Made by a program: the position numbers and the translations under genes
The notes under the pieces: generated by a model
The model's input: only the letters and a program-made list of their open reading frames with translations
Database searches by the model: none
Told to the model about the DNA's origin: nothing
Shown here: positions 28,277 through 37,439 of the stretch, piece by piece
How the letters are laid out: each line of letters opens with the position of its first letter
Position numbering within the stretch: the stretch's first letter is position 1
Assembly (NCBI RefSeq): GCF_016908775.1
Contig: NZ_JAFBEP010000013.1
Span: 17,675 to 81,674, forward strand
Reading direction: 5' to 3'
DNA from: Defluviitalea raffinosedens
GTDB taxonomy: Bacteria > Bacillota > Clostridia > Lachnospirales > Defluviitaleaceae
Length of the DNA stretch: 64,000 bases

Positions 28277-29752
28277 ATGGATACCATGTTCCAGTTGTAT
28301 ATGGAAGATACAGAGGAAATGCTTCAAAAGGCAGAGGAATGTCTTATTCGCCTGGAAATGGAATATTCATCTGTAGAGATTAATGAACTGTTTAGAATCG
28401 CTCATACAATTAAAGGATCTTCTCACATGGTAGGGTACGAGGATATTGGAAATATTATGCACAAAATAGAGGATATGCTTGATTGTGCAAGAAACGGTTT
28501 CATCTTGTTTGACCAAGACATCGTGTCTCTATGTTTTAAAGGCTTGGATATTGTTAAGCAGATGCTGGAATACAAAAAAGAAGGTTCCGGAGAGGTGCCA
28601 AAGGATCTTATGGATGAAGCTTTAATGATTAATGAAGACGTTGGAGCTCTTATCAGATTCGGTAAAAAGGAAGAAAAATCAGTTGTGGTAAAACAGCCAG
28701 GTACAGGAATTGTGTCAAGCCTTTTGAACAAAAAGGTTAAAGGTAGAAATAAGTATTATATTACTTTTTTTATTGAAGAAGATGCACCTATGGTCTCTCC
28801 TGTACTTTTAATGATCTTAAAAAGTGTTGAGGATATTGGTTCCCTTGCGTATTCCAGTGTAACGGACAGTTTCTTTTCCGAATTATCTGGTACGAATGAA
28901 ATCAAAACTTTTGATTGTATTCTATGCACAGATATGGAAGAAGCTGAACTGTATGCTTATTTTGACTTGTTTTATGTTGAAAGGATCAACGTAGTAGATC
29001 TAACCCGAAATAAGCTGGAAGGAAATGATTACTTTTTTAACAGTAGCGATCATACTTTTTATATTATTATTCTAGAAATTTTTATAAGACTATATCATTT
29101 GCTTTTTAATAGATCAAAGGAAATTAAAATAAATGGGGAAGAACCTAACATAATAAAGTCACTATACAGCATAGAGTCTTTATACAGTGAAGCGGTTAAC
29201 GCCTGTGACAGAATGAAAAATAAAGATAAACTCAACCTATTTATCAAGGATTTAAATGAGTTTCTCACTTTTATTACTAAAATGTATAAAAGAGAAAACG
29301 CTATTGCTGAAGAACTGTATTCCAATATTCAATTTCAGATGTTGAATCTGAGTAAAAGAGCTTATAATTATGCAAAAGGAAAGTATTTGTTTAGAATTTT
29401 AAAACCAGAAAAGACAGATTTTATTAATAAATTGAATGATTTTAGTGAAAAAGTCAATAAATCTACAACTTTAGTTATTTTTATTGATCTAAGTCAACTG
29501 GATATTTTATATGAAAATGAGGTAAAAACTCTCATTGAGTTTAAAAATTGTATGGAAAATTATGGTTTAGAAATAGGGATTATTGTAAAGGGAATTTATG
29601 CCAGAAGAATAATTAACATTTTTGATTCAATAAAATCCATTGAAAAATTTAACATATTTCAATCTGAATCGGATGCCCTTTTGGGAATTCTTTATTCCAG
29701 TGATTTTTATTATAGAATGCTTAAAAGGATTGACAACGGACAACTAAAATAA
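28277..29752 (+). CDS. Hpt-domain protein with a STAS-like C-terminus (copy 2)
   Basis: The 491-residue protein has an intact Hpt domain with His43 (LFRIAHTIKGSS), a middle region of unknown fold and a STAS-like end (LVIFIDLSQLDIL, then NEVKTLIEFKNCM and LEIGIIVKG). It is clearly less similar to its copy 1 partner than the receptor and CheW genes are, especially in the middle region. AGGAGG precedes the start. Partner specificity may differ between the clusters. Confidence 0.7.
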   Translation: MDTMFQLYMEDTEEMLQKAEECLIRLEMEYSSVEINELFRIAHTIKGSSHMVGYEDIGNIMHKIEDMLDCARNGFILFDQDIVSLCFKGLDIVKQMLEYKKEGSGEVPKDLMDEALMINEDVGALIRFGKKEEKSVVVKQPGTGIVSSLLNKKVKGRNKYYITFFIEEDAPMVSPVLLMILKSVEDIGSLAYSSVTDSFFSELSGTNEIKTFDCILCTDMEEAELYAYFDLFYVERINVVDLTRNKLEGNDYFFNSSDHTFYIIILEIFIRLYHLLFNRSKEIKINGEEPNIIKSLYSIESLYSEAVNACDRMKNKDKLNLFIKDLNEFLTFITKMYKRENAIAEELYSNIQFQMLNLSKRAYNYAKGKYLFRILKPEKTDFINKLNDFSEKVNKSTTLVIFIDLSQLDILYENEVKTLIEFKNCMENYGLEIGIIVKGIYARRIINIFDSIKSIEKFNIFQSESDALLGILYSSDFYYRMLKRIDNGQLK

Positions 29753-29981
29753 GAAATGATTAATATATATAAATTACATAGGTTCAGCAGTTATAATGTC
29801 ATAAATGTTGTAAGTGATGCCGCCTGCTGCAATGATACCTTCGCTAGTATAGCAGTCGCTTATGCAATGAAGTTTTGAAATGTAATATGACAGCCCGTGT
29901 ACTGTAATAAATGCTGGAGGACCATTTTGAAAAGGTGAGCGATGCTGCTTAAGAAGCTATGAGTGATGAAGAGGTGGAAGA
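29753..29981 (+). other. gap between hpt and cheR with the shared element (copy 2)
   Basis: 29783-29870 matches the cluster 1 element at 17222-17316. The possible reading frame is more broken here (several stops, including TAA within the EKV-type tail). This agrees with a gene decaying in both copies. Confidence 0.45.
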
Positions 29982-30866
29982 ATGATATTATCTGATGAAT
30001 TATTTCATAAATTCATAAAATTGATTTATAAAAAAACAGGAATATATTATGAGCGGAATAAAAAATATTATGTAGAAAAAAGGATCGGAAAGTGTGCGGA
30101 ATCCCTTGAGATGGACAATTTAAATGAGTATTATATGATGCTGAAATTTTCGGATGATTCATCTGAGTTCGATAGATTAATTAATGAGCTAACGGTGAAT
30201 GAAACTTATTTTTTTCGTGATTTTCCTCAATTGCGCAATTTTGCAGAGGATGTGTTACCTATAGTTGTTAGAGAGAAAGGTGACAGAAAAAAAATAAAAA
30301 TATGGAGTGCGGCATGCTCCACAGGTGAAGAACCTTATACCATTTCTATTATTCTTCAGGAGATGCTTGAGCATCCTGAAAAATGGGAAATTGAAATACT
30401 TGCTTCTGATATTAATACTGAAGTATTGAAAAGTGCGAGAATTGGCATCTATGAAAGCAGAGCTGTAAGGGATGTACCTCCTGAATATTTGGAGAAATAT
30501 TTTACAAGGATGCAAGACAGGTATCTTGTCAATCTGAGTGTAAGAAAACCTGTTTCTTTTAAACGGATTAATCTGATGGATCAAAATGAAATGAACGTTG
30601 TTAAAGGGTGTGATTTTATTTTCTGTCGGAATTGCTTGATCTATTTTGATGATGAGTCGAGAAAAAGTGTTCTGGATAGTTTCTACGAATCTTTAAATCC
30701 CGGAGGATTTATTTTTCTAGGACATTCGGAATCCGTAGGAAGATTCTCATCTGCCTATAAAGTTCAAAGAATAGGAGATACAATAGTTTATTCCAGGCCA
30801 AAACAGTATTATGGAGAAAAAGATTTGCCTGTAAATGATGCTCAAATAGCAAGATACTCTTACTAA
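29982..30866 (+). CDS. cheR: CheR chemoreceptor methyltransferase (copy 2)
   Basis: The protein has 294 residues, with all CheR motifs: NELTVNETYFFRDFPQL, IWSAACSTGEEPYT, EILASDINTEVL and FIFCRNCLIYFD. It is 20 residues longer than copy 1 at the C-terminus (QYYGEKDLPVNDAQ and on), because the stop that ends copy 1 is replaced by Gln. Related DNA continues as untranslated sequence in copy 1. AAGAGGTGG precedes the start. Confidence 0.94.
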   Translation: MILSDELFHKFIKLIYKKTGIYYERNKKYYVEKRIGKCAESLEMDNLNEYYMMLKFSDDSSEFDRLINELTVNETYFFRDFPQLRNFAEDVLPIVVREKGDRKKIKIWSAACSTGEEPYTISIILQEMLEHPEKWEIEILASDINTEVLKSARIGIYESRAVRDVPPEYLEKYFTRMQDRYLVNLSVRKPVSFKRINLMDQNEMNVVKGCDFIFCRNCLIYFDDESRKSVLDSFYESLNPGGFIFLGHSESVGRFSSAYKVQRIGDTIVYSRPKQYYGEKDLPVNDAQIARYSY

Positions 30867-30941
30867 TTTGTGATGGTATCAACTACTTGTGACTGGATTT
30901 AAACCACATAAATGCTTCTTTTGATCTAAGGAGAGAATATT

Positions 30942-33155
30942 ATGTTGAGTAAAATCTATATAGAAGATATTGATGTAGTTAAAGTGTTTATTAATGAATG
31001 TATGGAATGCCTTCAAGGATTTGAAAAGGAAGTTCTGAAGCTTGAAGTGAGATCTGAAGATATGAATTTGCTTAGTCAAATCCTTGAAAAAGTTAAAAGA
31101 ATTAAGAGGGAGTCTTCTTTTGTAGGGATATCAGGCATTGTAAGATTAAGCCATGAGATAGAAGTTATATTGGAGGCCATAAGGGATAAAAAAGCAACTG
31201 TTGATACAGGACTTATTGATAGCTTACTTTCCTGTATAGATTTCTTAGATGCTTATATAAAAGGGATGCATGAGAAATTAAAAGAATATGCCCTGGATGA
31301 TGAAAATGGTCTGTACCTGGAAAATGAAGATCATCAGAAAGAAGAACAGTTAGTTGATAACTTGAGACTCGCATATGAAAACTGTAAAAACAGGGAGGAT
31401 CAAGAAAGCAAAATTTATAATAAAGATTCAGAGGAGAAAGAGATTGAAATTTTACAGTCAGAAGAGTTTAAAAAAGGTTTGACGGAAGGAATAAAAGAGC
31501 AGTTTCTGATTGAAAGCATGGAAAATATCGATAAAATCGAGAATGATTTGCTTATGAAGCTTGATAGCAATAGTGATGACAGGGAAGCCATCAGTGAATT
31601 ATTTAGAATGATTCACAGTATTAAAGGCGGGGCATCAATGTATCTTGCATCATTACCCTCTCAAAACCCGGAATACTTCTCTTTAAAAAAGTTATCCGAA
31701 GTTGTGCATACTTTTGAAAGCCTGTTGGTATTGATAAGAGATAAAGGATTTAAATTTGAAAATAATCTCATTGATTTAAGTTTTTTAGTAATAGATTATT
31801 TAAAGTCCATAATGAGTTCTATTATTTCTGAAGAATTCATTGATTTACATAATGATGATATACTGGATGAAATTAAAGGATGTATTTCACGAATTAAATC
31901 TGTCCCCGGCGATACTACAAACTCTGCAGTCATAAACCAGCTGCAATCCAATAAAATAGATATAACCAAATCAAGCGTTTCACAGACTATTAGAGTTAAT
32001 CAAGAAAAAATTGATCAAGTGATGAATATGATTTCTGAGCTTTTTATAGCTAAGAATTCATTTATGCATATTGCTAAAAGATTAAATATAGATTATGACT
32101 TGCCTGAAATGTCGAAAGAAGTTAAGCAAGTGGGAGCATATATAAACAGAATTTCAGATGAACTTCAAAATGCAATTATGTCCATAAGAATGATAGAAAT
32201 CAAGACGGTTTTTCAAAGAATGCCCAGGATTGTACGGGATATAGCGCAGAGTACGGGGAAAAAAATGGAGTTATATATGGAGGGCGAAAATACAGAGCTA
32301 GATAAAACAATTATCGAGCAAATTAGTGATCCTTTAGTGCATTTAATACGTAATGCTGCAGATCACGGCATTGAACTTCCAGAAGAGCGGTTGACAAAAG
32401 GGAAATCGGAGACAGGAAAGATTGTACTACGAGCTTACAATAAAAATAAACATGTGTTTATTGAGATTGAAGATGATGGTGCGGGAATGGATACTGAAAC
32501 TTTAAAAAACAAAGCAATCGAAAAAGGGCTGATCACCAGCACAGACGCTGAAAAGATGAACCGCAATCAATTATTGAATCTTATTTTTCTTCCTGGTTTT
32601 AGTACTGCCAAACAGATTACAGAGATATCCGGTCGGGGCGTGGGCATGGATATCGTTAAAAGTAATATTGCTAAACTCAATGGTGCTATAATGATTGAAA
32701 GCGAAATGGATAAAGGAACAAAAATGATTATTCAATTACCTCTTTCATTGGCTGTTTCTCATGGTTTGATTGTAGAAGCTTCTGGAGAAAACTATATTAT
32801 TCCTTTGGAATACATAATCGAAACAGTAAAAATAGATAGGAACAGTATTCATAAGTATAGCGGAAAATATTTTACATGTTTAAGAGGAAATGTGATTAGA
32901 ATTGAATGGCTCTGCCAGATCTTTATGACTGGCGAGAGGAATGCTGATCAAGAAGAGTTGAATGCAGTGATCTTGTCCAATGGGGCCGAAAATTTTGCAA
33001 TTGTTGTGGACAAGTTAAAAAATGAACAGGAATTTGTGGTAAAAACATTGGATGGGCATCTGGCTGCCATTCCTGGGATATCTGGTTCCACTCTGCTGGG
33101 AAACGGACAGGTGGTTTTAATTGTAAATCCTTTAGATCTACTGCAGCTTATGTAA
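30942..33155 (+). CDS. cheA: CheA histidine kinase with a dead first and live second Hpt domain (copy 2)
   Basis: The protein has 737 residues with the same plan as copy 1. Lys52 replaces the His of the first Hpt domain (EKVKRIKRES). The second Hpt keeps His225 in a more canonical context (LFRMIHSIKGGAS). P3 starts with NQEKIDQVMNMISELFIAKN. P4 has LVHLIRNAADHGIE, EDDGAGMD and GRGVGMDIVK. P5 closes the protein. It is seven residues shorter because of a gap after LPLSLAVS. Start follows AAGGAGAG. It is the last gene of cluster 2. Both clusters use a non-His residue at site 52 but the same His225, so transfer via the second Hpt is likely. Confidence 0.92.
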   Translation: MLSKIYIEDIDVVKVFINECMECLQGFEKEVLKLEVRSEDMNLLSQILEKVKRIKRESSFVGISGIVRLSHEIEVILEAIRDKKATVDTGLIDSLLSCIDFLDAYIKGMHEKLKEYALDDENGLYLENEDHQKEEQLVDNLRLAYENCKNREDQESKIYNKDSEEKEIEILQSEEFKKGLTEGIKEQFLIESMENIDKIENDLLMKLDSNSDDREAISELFRMIHSIKGGASMYLASLPSQNPEYFSLKKLSEVVHTFESLLVLIRDKGFKFENNLIDLSFLVIDYLKSIMSSIISEEFIDLHNDDILDEIKGCISRIKSVPGDTTNSAVINQLQSNKIDITKSSVSQTIRVNQEKIDQVMNMISELFIAKNSFMHIAKRLNIDYDLPEMSKEVKQVGAYINRISDELQNAIMSIRMIEIKTVFQRMPRIVRDIAQSTGKKMELYMEGENTELDKTIIEQISDPLVHLIRNAADHGIELPEERLTKGKSETGKIVLRAYNKNKHVFIEIEDDGAGMDTETLKNKAIEKGLITSTDAEKMNRNQLLNLIFLPGFSTAKQITEISGRGVGMDIVKSNIAKLNGAIMIESEMDKGTKMIIQLPLSLAVSHGLIVEASGENYIIPLEYIIETVKIDRNSIHKYSGKYFTCLRGNVIRIEWLCQIFMTGERNADQEELNAVILSNGAENFAIVVDKLKNEQEFVVKTLDGHLAAIPGISGSTLLGNGQVVLIVNPLDLLQLM

Positions 33156-33235
33156 AAATAAATTATGGAATTTGAGCATATAGTAAAAGAATTACCAGGA
33201 TAAATGCAGGTAGGAAATAAGAGATTCCTAGTAAG

Positions 33236-33284
33236 AGTTTCTGTGCATTGATTTGTTGGAAGGTTGATGTCAGAAACTTTTTTT
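33236..33284 (+). terminator. terminator of chemosensory cluster 2
   Basis: AGTTTCTG (33236-33243) pairs with CAGAAACT (33271-33278), with partial pairing inside, followed by seven Ts. It is homologous to the cluster 1 terminator. Confidence 0.75.
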
Positions 33285-33388
33285 ATGGTGATAAGAATAA
33301 GAGTTCATCAATATTATTGTTAGCCGAAGGCAAAAGGCTACTTTAGAATATTTGTGAGTGTTTTGAGACCTAAGCAAAGATATATGCA

Positions 33389-33420
33389 TAAAAAAATGGC
33401 CATGTTTTTACGTGGCCATT
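33389..33420 (-). terminator. terminator of the CorC/HlyC-type gene
   Basis: AATGGCCA/TGGCCATT arms enclose a short loop. On the minus strand the stem runs into a stretch of Ts (the A-run at 33390-33396). It lies nine bases past the stop. Confidence 0.85.
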
Positions 33421-33429
33421 CTCATTCGT

Positions 33430-34764
33430 TTATATATCATTTTCGGTACGAGTAGGCTCTTTTAAAGAAACAATCGCCTTTTCCACTTGATGATCTCGAA
33501 TTTCTAATACCTTGATGAAAAGCCCTGAAGTTTCTATTTCTACACTTGTTCCGTCCTGCGGAACAGCACCCAGTGCATCGAAAACCAGACCGTTAAAAGT
33601 ATCGTAATCTTCGTTTGGGAGAGAAACACCAAGTACTTTAGATATATCCTCAAGGGAAGCACTGCCATGAATTTTCCATGTTTTGGAGTCAAGCTGTTCA
33701 ATCGGCGTGATTTCATTTTCTATCAATTCGTCATATCCCAAATCACCAACCAGTTGTTCCACAAGGTCGTTTATGGTGACAATTCCGCTCACACCTCCAT
33801 ACTCATCCAGAACTACAGCAAGGTTATTGCGACTTTGCTTCATATTGCGGAACAGAACATCAGCCTTAACACTTTCGGGGACAAAATAGGCAGGTTTCAC
33901 TGCTTTATTCATTACATTTTCCCGGCTTTTATCTTCCAGGCGGAAATAATCTTTGGCATTTAAGATACCGACAACATTATCAACTGAATTACTGCAAATG
34001 GGATAAAGCGTATGACGGCTACTGTAGATAGTGTTTTTCCAGTCTTCCATGCTTTCTTCCAACCATAGCAGAGAGATTTCAGTTCTGTGAGTGGCTATGT
34101 CCCCAGCGGTCAAATCATCAAACTCAAAGACGTTTTGGATAAATTCCTTTTCATCATGGTCAATTGTCCCTTTCTGACTTCCAAGATCCACCATCATACG
34201 AATTTCCTCTTCACTTACTTCTTCCTCTTCTGCATTAGGATCAATGCCGAGCAATCGCAGAATAGCGTTGGTGGATACGGTAAGAAACCAGACAATAGGA
34301 GCAAAGAGTTTGGCAATTCCACTAATCAGAGCGGACATTCCTAGTGCCAGGGGTTCAGCTTTTCTCATGGCAACTCGTTTGGGAACAAGCTCACCAAAAA
34401 TGAGTGTAAAGTATGATAAAACTATGGTGATGAATATTACAGCAATTGTATCCAATGTTTTTTCAGGGATCGGTACACCCAATTTCATGAACCATCCAAC
34501 CAGCTTGTCCGAAAAATTATCAGCTGCAAAAGCACTGCCCAAAAAGCCGGAAAGGGTAATGGCAACCTGAATGGTTGCTAAAAAGCGAGCGGGCTGACTG
34601 GTTAGCCTGGCAAGACGGATTGCGCGTTTGTCTCCCTCAGCTGCAAGCTTCGACAGTTTACTGTCGTTCATAGAAATGACCGCAATTTCTGCACATGCAA
34701 AGATTGCATTAAGTGCAATCAGAATAACTTGTAATAGGATCATTAATAAAATAGAGCCTTCCAA
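33430..34764 (-). CDS. CorC/HlyC (CNNM)-family membrane protein, hemolysin-like
   Basis: The 444-residue protein has an N-terminal DUF21/CNNM membrane domain (about 1-190, with hydrophobic segments near 5-25, 65, 100-120 and 140), two CBS motifs (about 215-340, including LAVVLDEYGGVSGIVTINDLVEQL) and a C-terminal CorC_HlyC domain (about 355-435). The family is linked to divalent cation, mainly Mg2+, handling. The start codon is TTG at 34764, with AAGGAGG seven bases upstream. It is monocistronic between terminators and convergent with cluster 2. The old name hemolysin does not imply toxicity. Confidence 0.9.
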   Translation of the reverse strand: MEGSILLMILLQVILIALNAIFACAEIAVISMNDSKLSKLAAEGDKRAIRLARLTSQPARFLATIQVAITLSGFLGSAFAADNFSDKLVGWFMKLGVPIPEKTLDTIAVIFITIVLSYFTLIFGELVPKRVAMRKAEPLALGMSALISGIAKLFAPIVWFLTVSTNAILRLLGIDPNAEEEEVSEEEIRMMVDLGSQKGTIDHDEKEFIQNVFEFDDLTAGDIATHRTEISLLWLEESMEDWKNTIYSSRHTLYPICSNSVDNVVGILNAKDYFRLEDKSRENVMNKAVKPAYFVPESVKADVLFRNMKQSRNNLAVVLDEYGGVSGIVTINDLVEQLVGDLGYDELIENEITPIEQLDSKTWKIHGSASLEDISKVLGVSLPNEDYDTFNGLVFDALGAVPQDGTSVEIETSGLFIKVLEIRDHQVEKAIVSLKEPTRTENDI

Positions 34765-35122
34765 AATAAATCCTCCTTATACGATTTCAATACCATATAT
34801 TTGTCTATGTTGCTAACAGAATATTTAAATTGCTATTTTTAATCACGCAACATAGTCTATGTCTTATTCATTAATTTTAATATATGGTATAAAGGAGGTT
34901 TATCTTCGTTGTTACTCTCACCTTCATCCATAGTTTACGAGCGCATCTCCTTTCAAAAAATATTCAAAATTTATTGTATCGAAAAAAATTACTATCGTCA
35001 ATGTAAAAACTGTAAATATGCTTTAGAGAGCGTTACGGCAAGGAAGTCATTAAAAAAAGGTAAAATTATGAATTAATTAGAACAGGAAGCGCATAGACTA
35101 TTATAAATCTAATAAAAAATGG
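34765..35122. other. intergenic region between the CorC-type gene and the amino-acid transporter
   Basis: No gene seen. An inverted repeat CTATGTTGC/GCAACATAG (34805-34813 with 34847-34855) lies upstream of the CorC-type gene and may be an operator. Confidence 0.35.
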
Positions 35123-35149
35123 TTGACAGAAGTATTTCTTTGCTATAGT
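35123..35149 (+). promoter_or_regulatory. promoter of the amino-acid ABC operon
   Basis: TTGACA (35123-35128) and an extended -10 element TGCTATAGT (TATAGT at 35144-35149, 15-bp spacer). TAGTAT at 35146, with a 17-bp spacer, is the alternative -10 box. Confidence 0.65.
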
Positions 35150-35217
35150 ATATTATACAGATAAAAATAGTATGGATTACAATAACAGAAAAAGAATGTT
35201 AAAGGAGATTTACAGTT

Positions 35218-35274
35218 AGAAATTTTCGTAGGCTGAAGTAAATTTCTGCCTCTGAACAGGGGTGGGATTTTTTT
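35218..35274 (+). promoter_or_regulatory. leader hairpins, possible attenuator of the amino-acid ABC operon
   Basis: AGAAATTT (35218-35225) pairs with AAATTTCT (35240-35247). A second small stem (GCCTC/GGGG-rich, 35248-35266) then runs into TTTTTTT. TAGGC (35229-35233) in the first loop could instead pair with GCCT of the second. I recognise no known riboswitch class. Confidence 0.4.
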
Positions 35275-35338
35275 ATGGCAAAATATTATACTTACTTAGA
35301 TTTGAAAGGATGTTAAATATGATTGAAGGGATGAACAT

Positions 35339-36004
35339 ATGAACCTTAACTGGCAGTTTATAGCAGAAAGTTTGCCGCTTTACCGGGAAGCAGCATGGAC
35401 AACACTGAAACTTGCATTTTGGGGTATATTGATTTCTTTAATAATTGGCTTTATATGCAGCATAGTTTTGTACTTCAAAGTAAAAGGATTAAAAGTAGTT
35501 GTGCATATTTACATAGAGTTGTCGCGTAATACGCCTCTTCTTATACAATTGTTTTTTTTATACTTTGGTCTTACTAAACTAGGAATAACATTGAGCGAAA
35601 CAGCATGTGCGATCATCGGTTTGTCTTTTTTGGGAGGAAGTTATATGGCGGAGGCTTTCAGAGGAGGTTTAGAAGCTGTAAGCAAAACACAGATAGAATC
35701 CGGGTTAAGTATAGGCCTTTCAAAAAGTCAGCTGGTGAGATATGTGGTTTTTCCTCAGGCCTTTTCAGTAAGTGTGCCTTCAATCGGTGCAAATTGCATT
35801 TTCTTATTGAAAGAAACTTCTATAGTAGGAGCGATTGCAGTGGTTGATCTCATGAATGTAACCAAAGATTTGATAGGAATGTATTATCAGACGTTGGAAT
35901 CTTTGCTTATGTTGGTAGTTGTGTACTTAATCATGATTTTGCCTTTATCATTACTTCTGACGTGGCTGGAAAGGAAAGTTCGGTATGCAGAATTTGGGAA
36001 TTAG
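35339..36004 (+). CDS. polar amino-acid ABC transporter permease 1
   Basis: The 221-residue membrane protein is of the HisM/GlnP type. The N-terminal segment AAWTTLKLAFWGIL and the coupling-loop motif EAVSKTQIESGLSIGLSKSQ (EAA-like loop) are typical. Five hydrophobic segments are visible. GAAGGGATG lies upstream. Its last 20 bases overlap the second permease gene. The two permeases should form a heterodimer in the cytoplasmic membrane. Confidence 0.92.
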   Translation: MNLNWQFIAESLPLYREAAWTTLKLAFWGILISLIIGFICSIVLYFKVKGLKVVVHIYIELSRNTPLLIQLFFLYFGLTKLGITLSETACAIIGLSFLGGSYMAEAFRGGLEAVSKTQIESGLSIGLSKSQLVRYVVFPQAFSVSVPSIGANCIFLLKETSIVGAIAVVDLMNVTKDLIGMYYQTLESLLMLVVVYLIMILPLSLLLTWLERKVRYAEFGN

Positions 36005-36662
36005 TGTTCTTTTTAAGGGAAAGAATATACAGCGTCTGTTGGGAGGGCTATTAATAACATCAAAAATTGCTTTCATTTCTATTATTATTGGTTCTTTGCT
36101 TGGAATAATTTTTGGAGTAATTTGGACATCAAAGTCCAGATGGATCCGTTCAATTTGTCGTATATACCTTGAATTATTCAGAATAATACCGATTCTCGTT
36201 TGGTTGTTTGTTATATATTTCGGGGTTACAACGGTTATAAATATTGATTTAAGTGGTGAGTTTGTTTCGATTGTTGTATTTACCCTTTGGGGGGCTGCCG
36301 AAATGGGGGATATCGTAAGGGGTGCATTGGAATCTCTGCCAAAACATCAGATCGAGTCTGGAAAAGCAATAGGCCTTAGTTTTTGGGGGCTTTACAGATA
36401 TATTCTAATCCCTCAGGCTGTAAGAAGAATGCTTCCGGGGGCGATCAATTTGGCTACAAGAATGGTTAAGACGACTTCTTTAGTGGTTTTGATAGGAGTT
36501 ATAGATGTGATTAAAGTAGGACAGCAAATTATAGAGCATTCTCGCACAGAAGTTCCTACAGCATCTTTTTGGGTGTATGGTTTTCTGTTTATATTGTACT
36601 TCATAATCTGTTATCCTCTTTCCCAGTTATCTAAAAACTTGGAAAATAAATGGAATGTATAG
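35985..36662 (+). CDS. polar amino-acid ABC transporter permease 2
   Basis: The 225-residue HisM/GlnP-type permease has the EAA-like loop ESLPKHQIESGKAIGLSFWG and five hydrophobic segments (from GGLLITSKIAFISII). It starts inside the end of permease 1 and its stop lies 11 bases before the ATPase start, so the genes are tightly coupled. Confidence 0.92.
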   Translation: MQNLGISVLFKGKNIQRLLGGLLITSKIAFISIIIGSLLGIIFGVIWTSKSRWIRSICRIYLELFRIIPILVWLFVIYFGVTTVINIDLSGEFVSIVVFTLWGAAEMGDIVRGALESLPKHQIESGKAIGLSFWGLYRYILIPQAVRRMLPGAINLATRMVKTTSLVVLIGVIDVIKVGQQIIEHSRTEVPTASFWVYGFLFILYFIICYPLSQLSKNLENKWNV

Positions 36663-36673
36663 GGGGATTCATC

Positions 36674-37423
36674 ATGCATAAAGAAACAAATGAAGTATTG
36701 CTTGAAATTAAGGGAGTGTATAAAAAATACGATGATATAACAGTTCTGGAAGATATTCATTTAAGCATCAATAAAGGTGAAGTTGTTGTAATTTTGGGAC
36801 CTTCAGGTTGTGGAAAAAGTACTCTTTTAAGGTGCCTTAACGGACTGGAGAAAATACAGGGAGGAGATATAAGATATCGTAATAAAAGTCTTGTTGGGCA
36901 AGATGTGAATTGGCAGGAAGTCCGTCAACGTATAGGAATGGTATTTCAAAATTACGAATTGTTTTCACACATGACAGTTATTGAAAATATCATGTTAGGT
37001 CCTGTTAAAGTTCAAAAAAGAGATAAAAATGAAGTGATGGAACAGGCCAATCAGTTATTAAGCAGGGTGGGCTTACTGGATCGAAAAGATTCTTATCCTC
37101 GGCAGCTTTCAGGAGGACAGAAACAGCGAATTGCTATTGTCAGAGCTTTGTGTATGAATCCTGAGATTATGTTGTTCGATGAAGTGACTGCTTCTCTTGA
37201 TCCTGAAATGGTAAGAGAAGTTCTGGATGTAATATTGGGACTTGCAAAACAAGGGATGACAATGCTGATCGTTACTCACGAATTGTCTTTTGCCCGAGCT
37301 GTGGCGGATAAAATAGTTTTTATTGATAAAGGAAGAATCTGTGAAATATCGAAACCCGATGAATTTTTTACAAATCCAAAGACAGAACGTGCTCAGCACT
37401 TCTTAAATAAATTTCAATATTAA
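36674..37423 (+). CDS. polar amino-acid ABC transporter ATPase
   Basis: The 249-residue ATPase has Walker A GPSGCGKST, the Q-loop MVFQNYELFSHMT, signature LSGGQKQR, Walker B IMLFDEVTASLD and the switch His in LIVTHEL. It belongs to the GlnQ/HisP group. AGGGGG lies seven bases before ATG 36674; an in-frame ATG at 36650 overlaps permease 2 and lacks a ribosome site. Confidence 0.93.
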   Translation: MHKETNEVLLEIKGVYKKYDDITVLEDIHLSINKGEVVVILGPSGCGKSTLLRCLNGLEKIQGGDIRYRNKSLVGQDVNWQEVRQRIGMVFQNYELFSHMTVIENIMLGPVKVQKRDKNEVMEQANQLLSRVGLLDRKDSYPRQLSGGQKQRIAIVRALCMNPEIMLFDEVTASLDPEMVREVLDVILGLAKQGMTMLIVTHELSFARAVADKIVFIDKGRICEISKPDEFFTNPKTERAQHFLNKFQY

Positions 37424-37439
37424 ATTTTAGAGGAAAGGA

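Noticed and set aside
35161..35338. T-box or S-box riboswitch ahead of the amino-acid transporter
   Set aside because: No T-box sequence and no SAM-aptamer core was seen.
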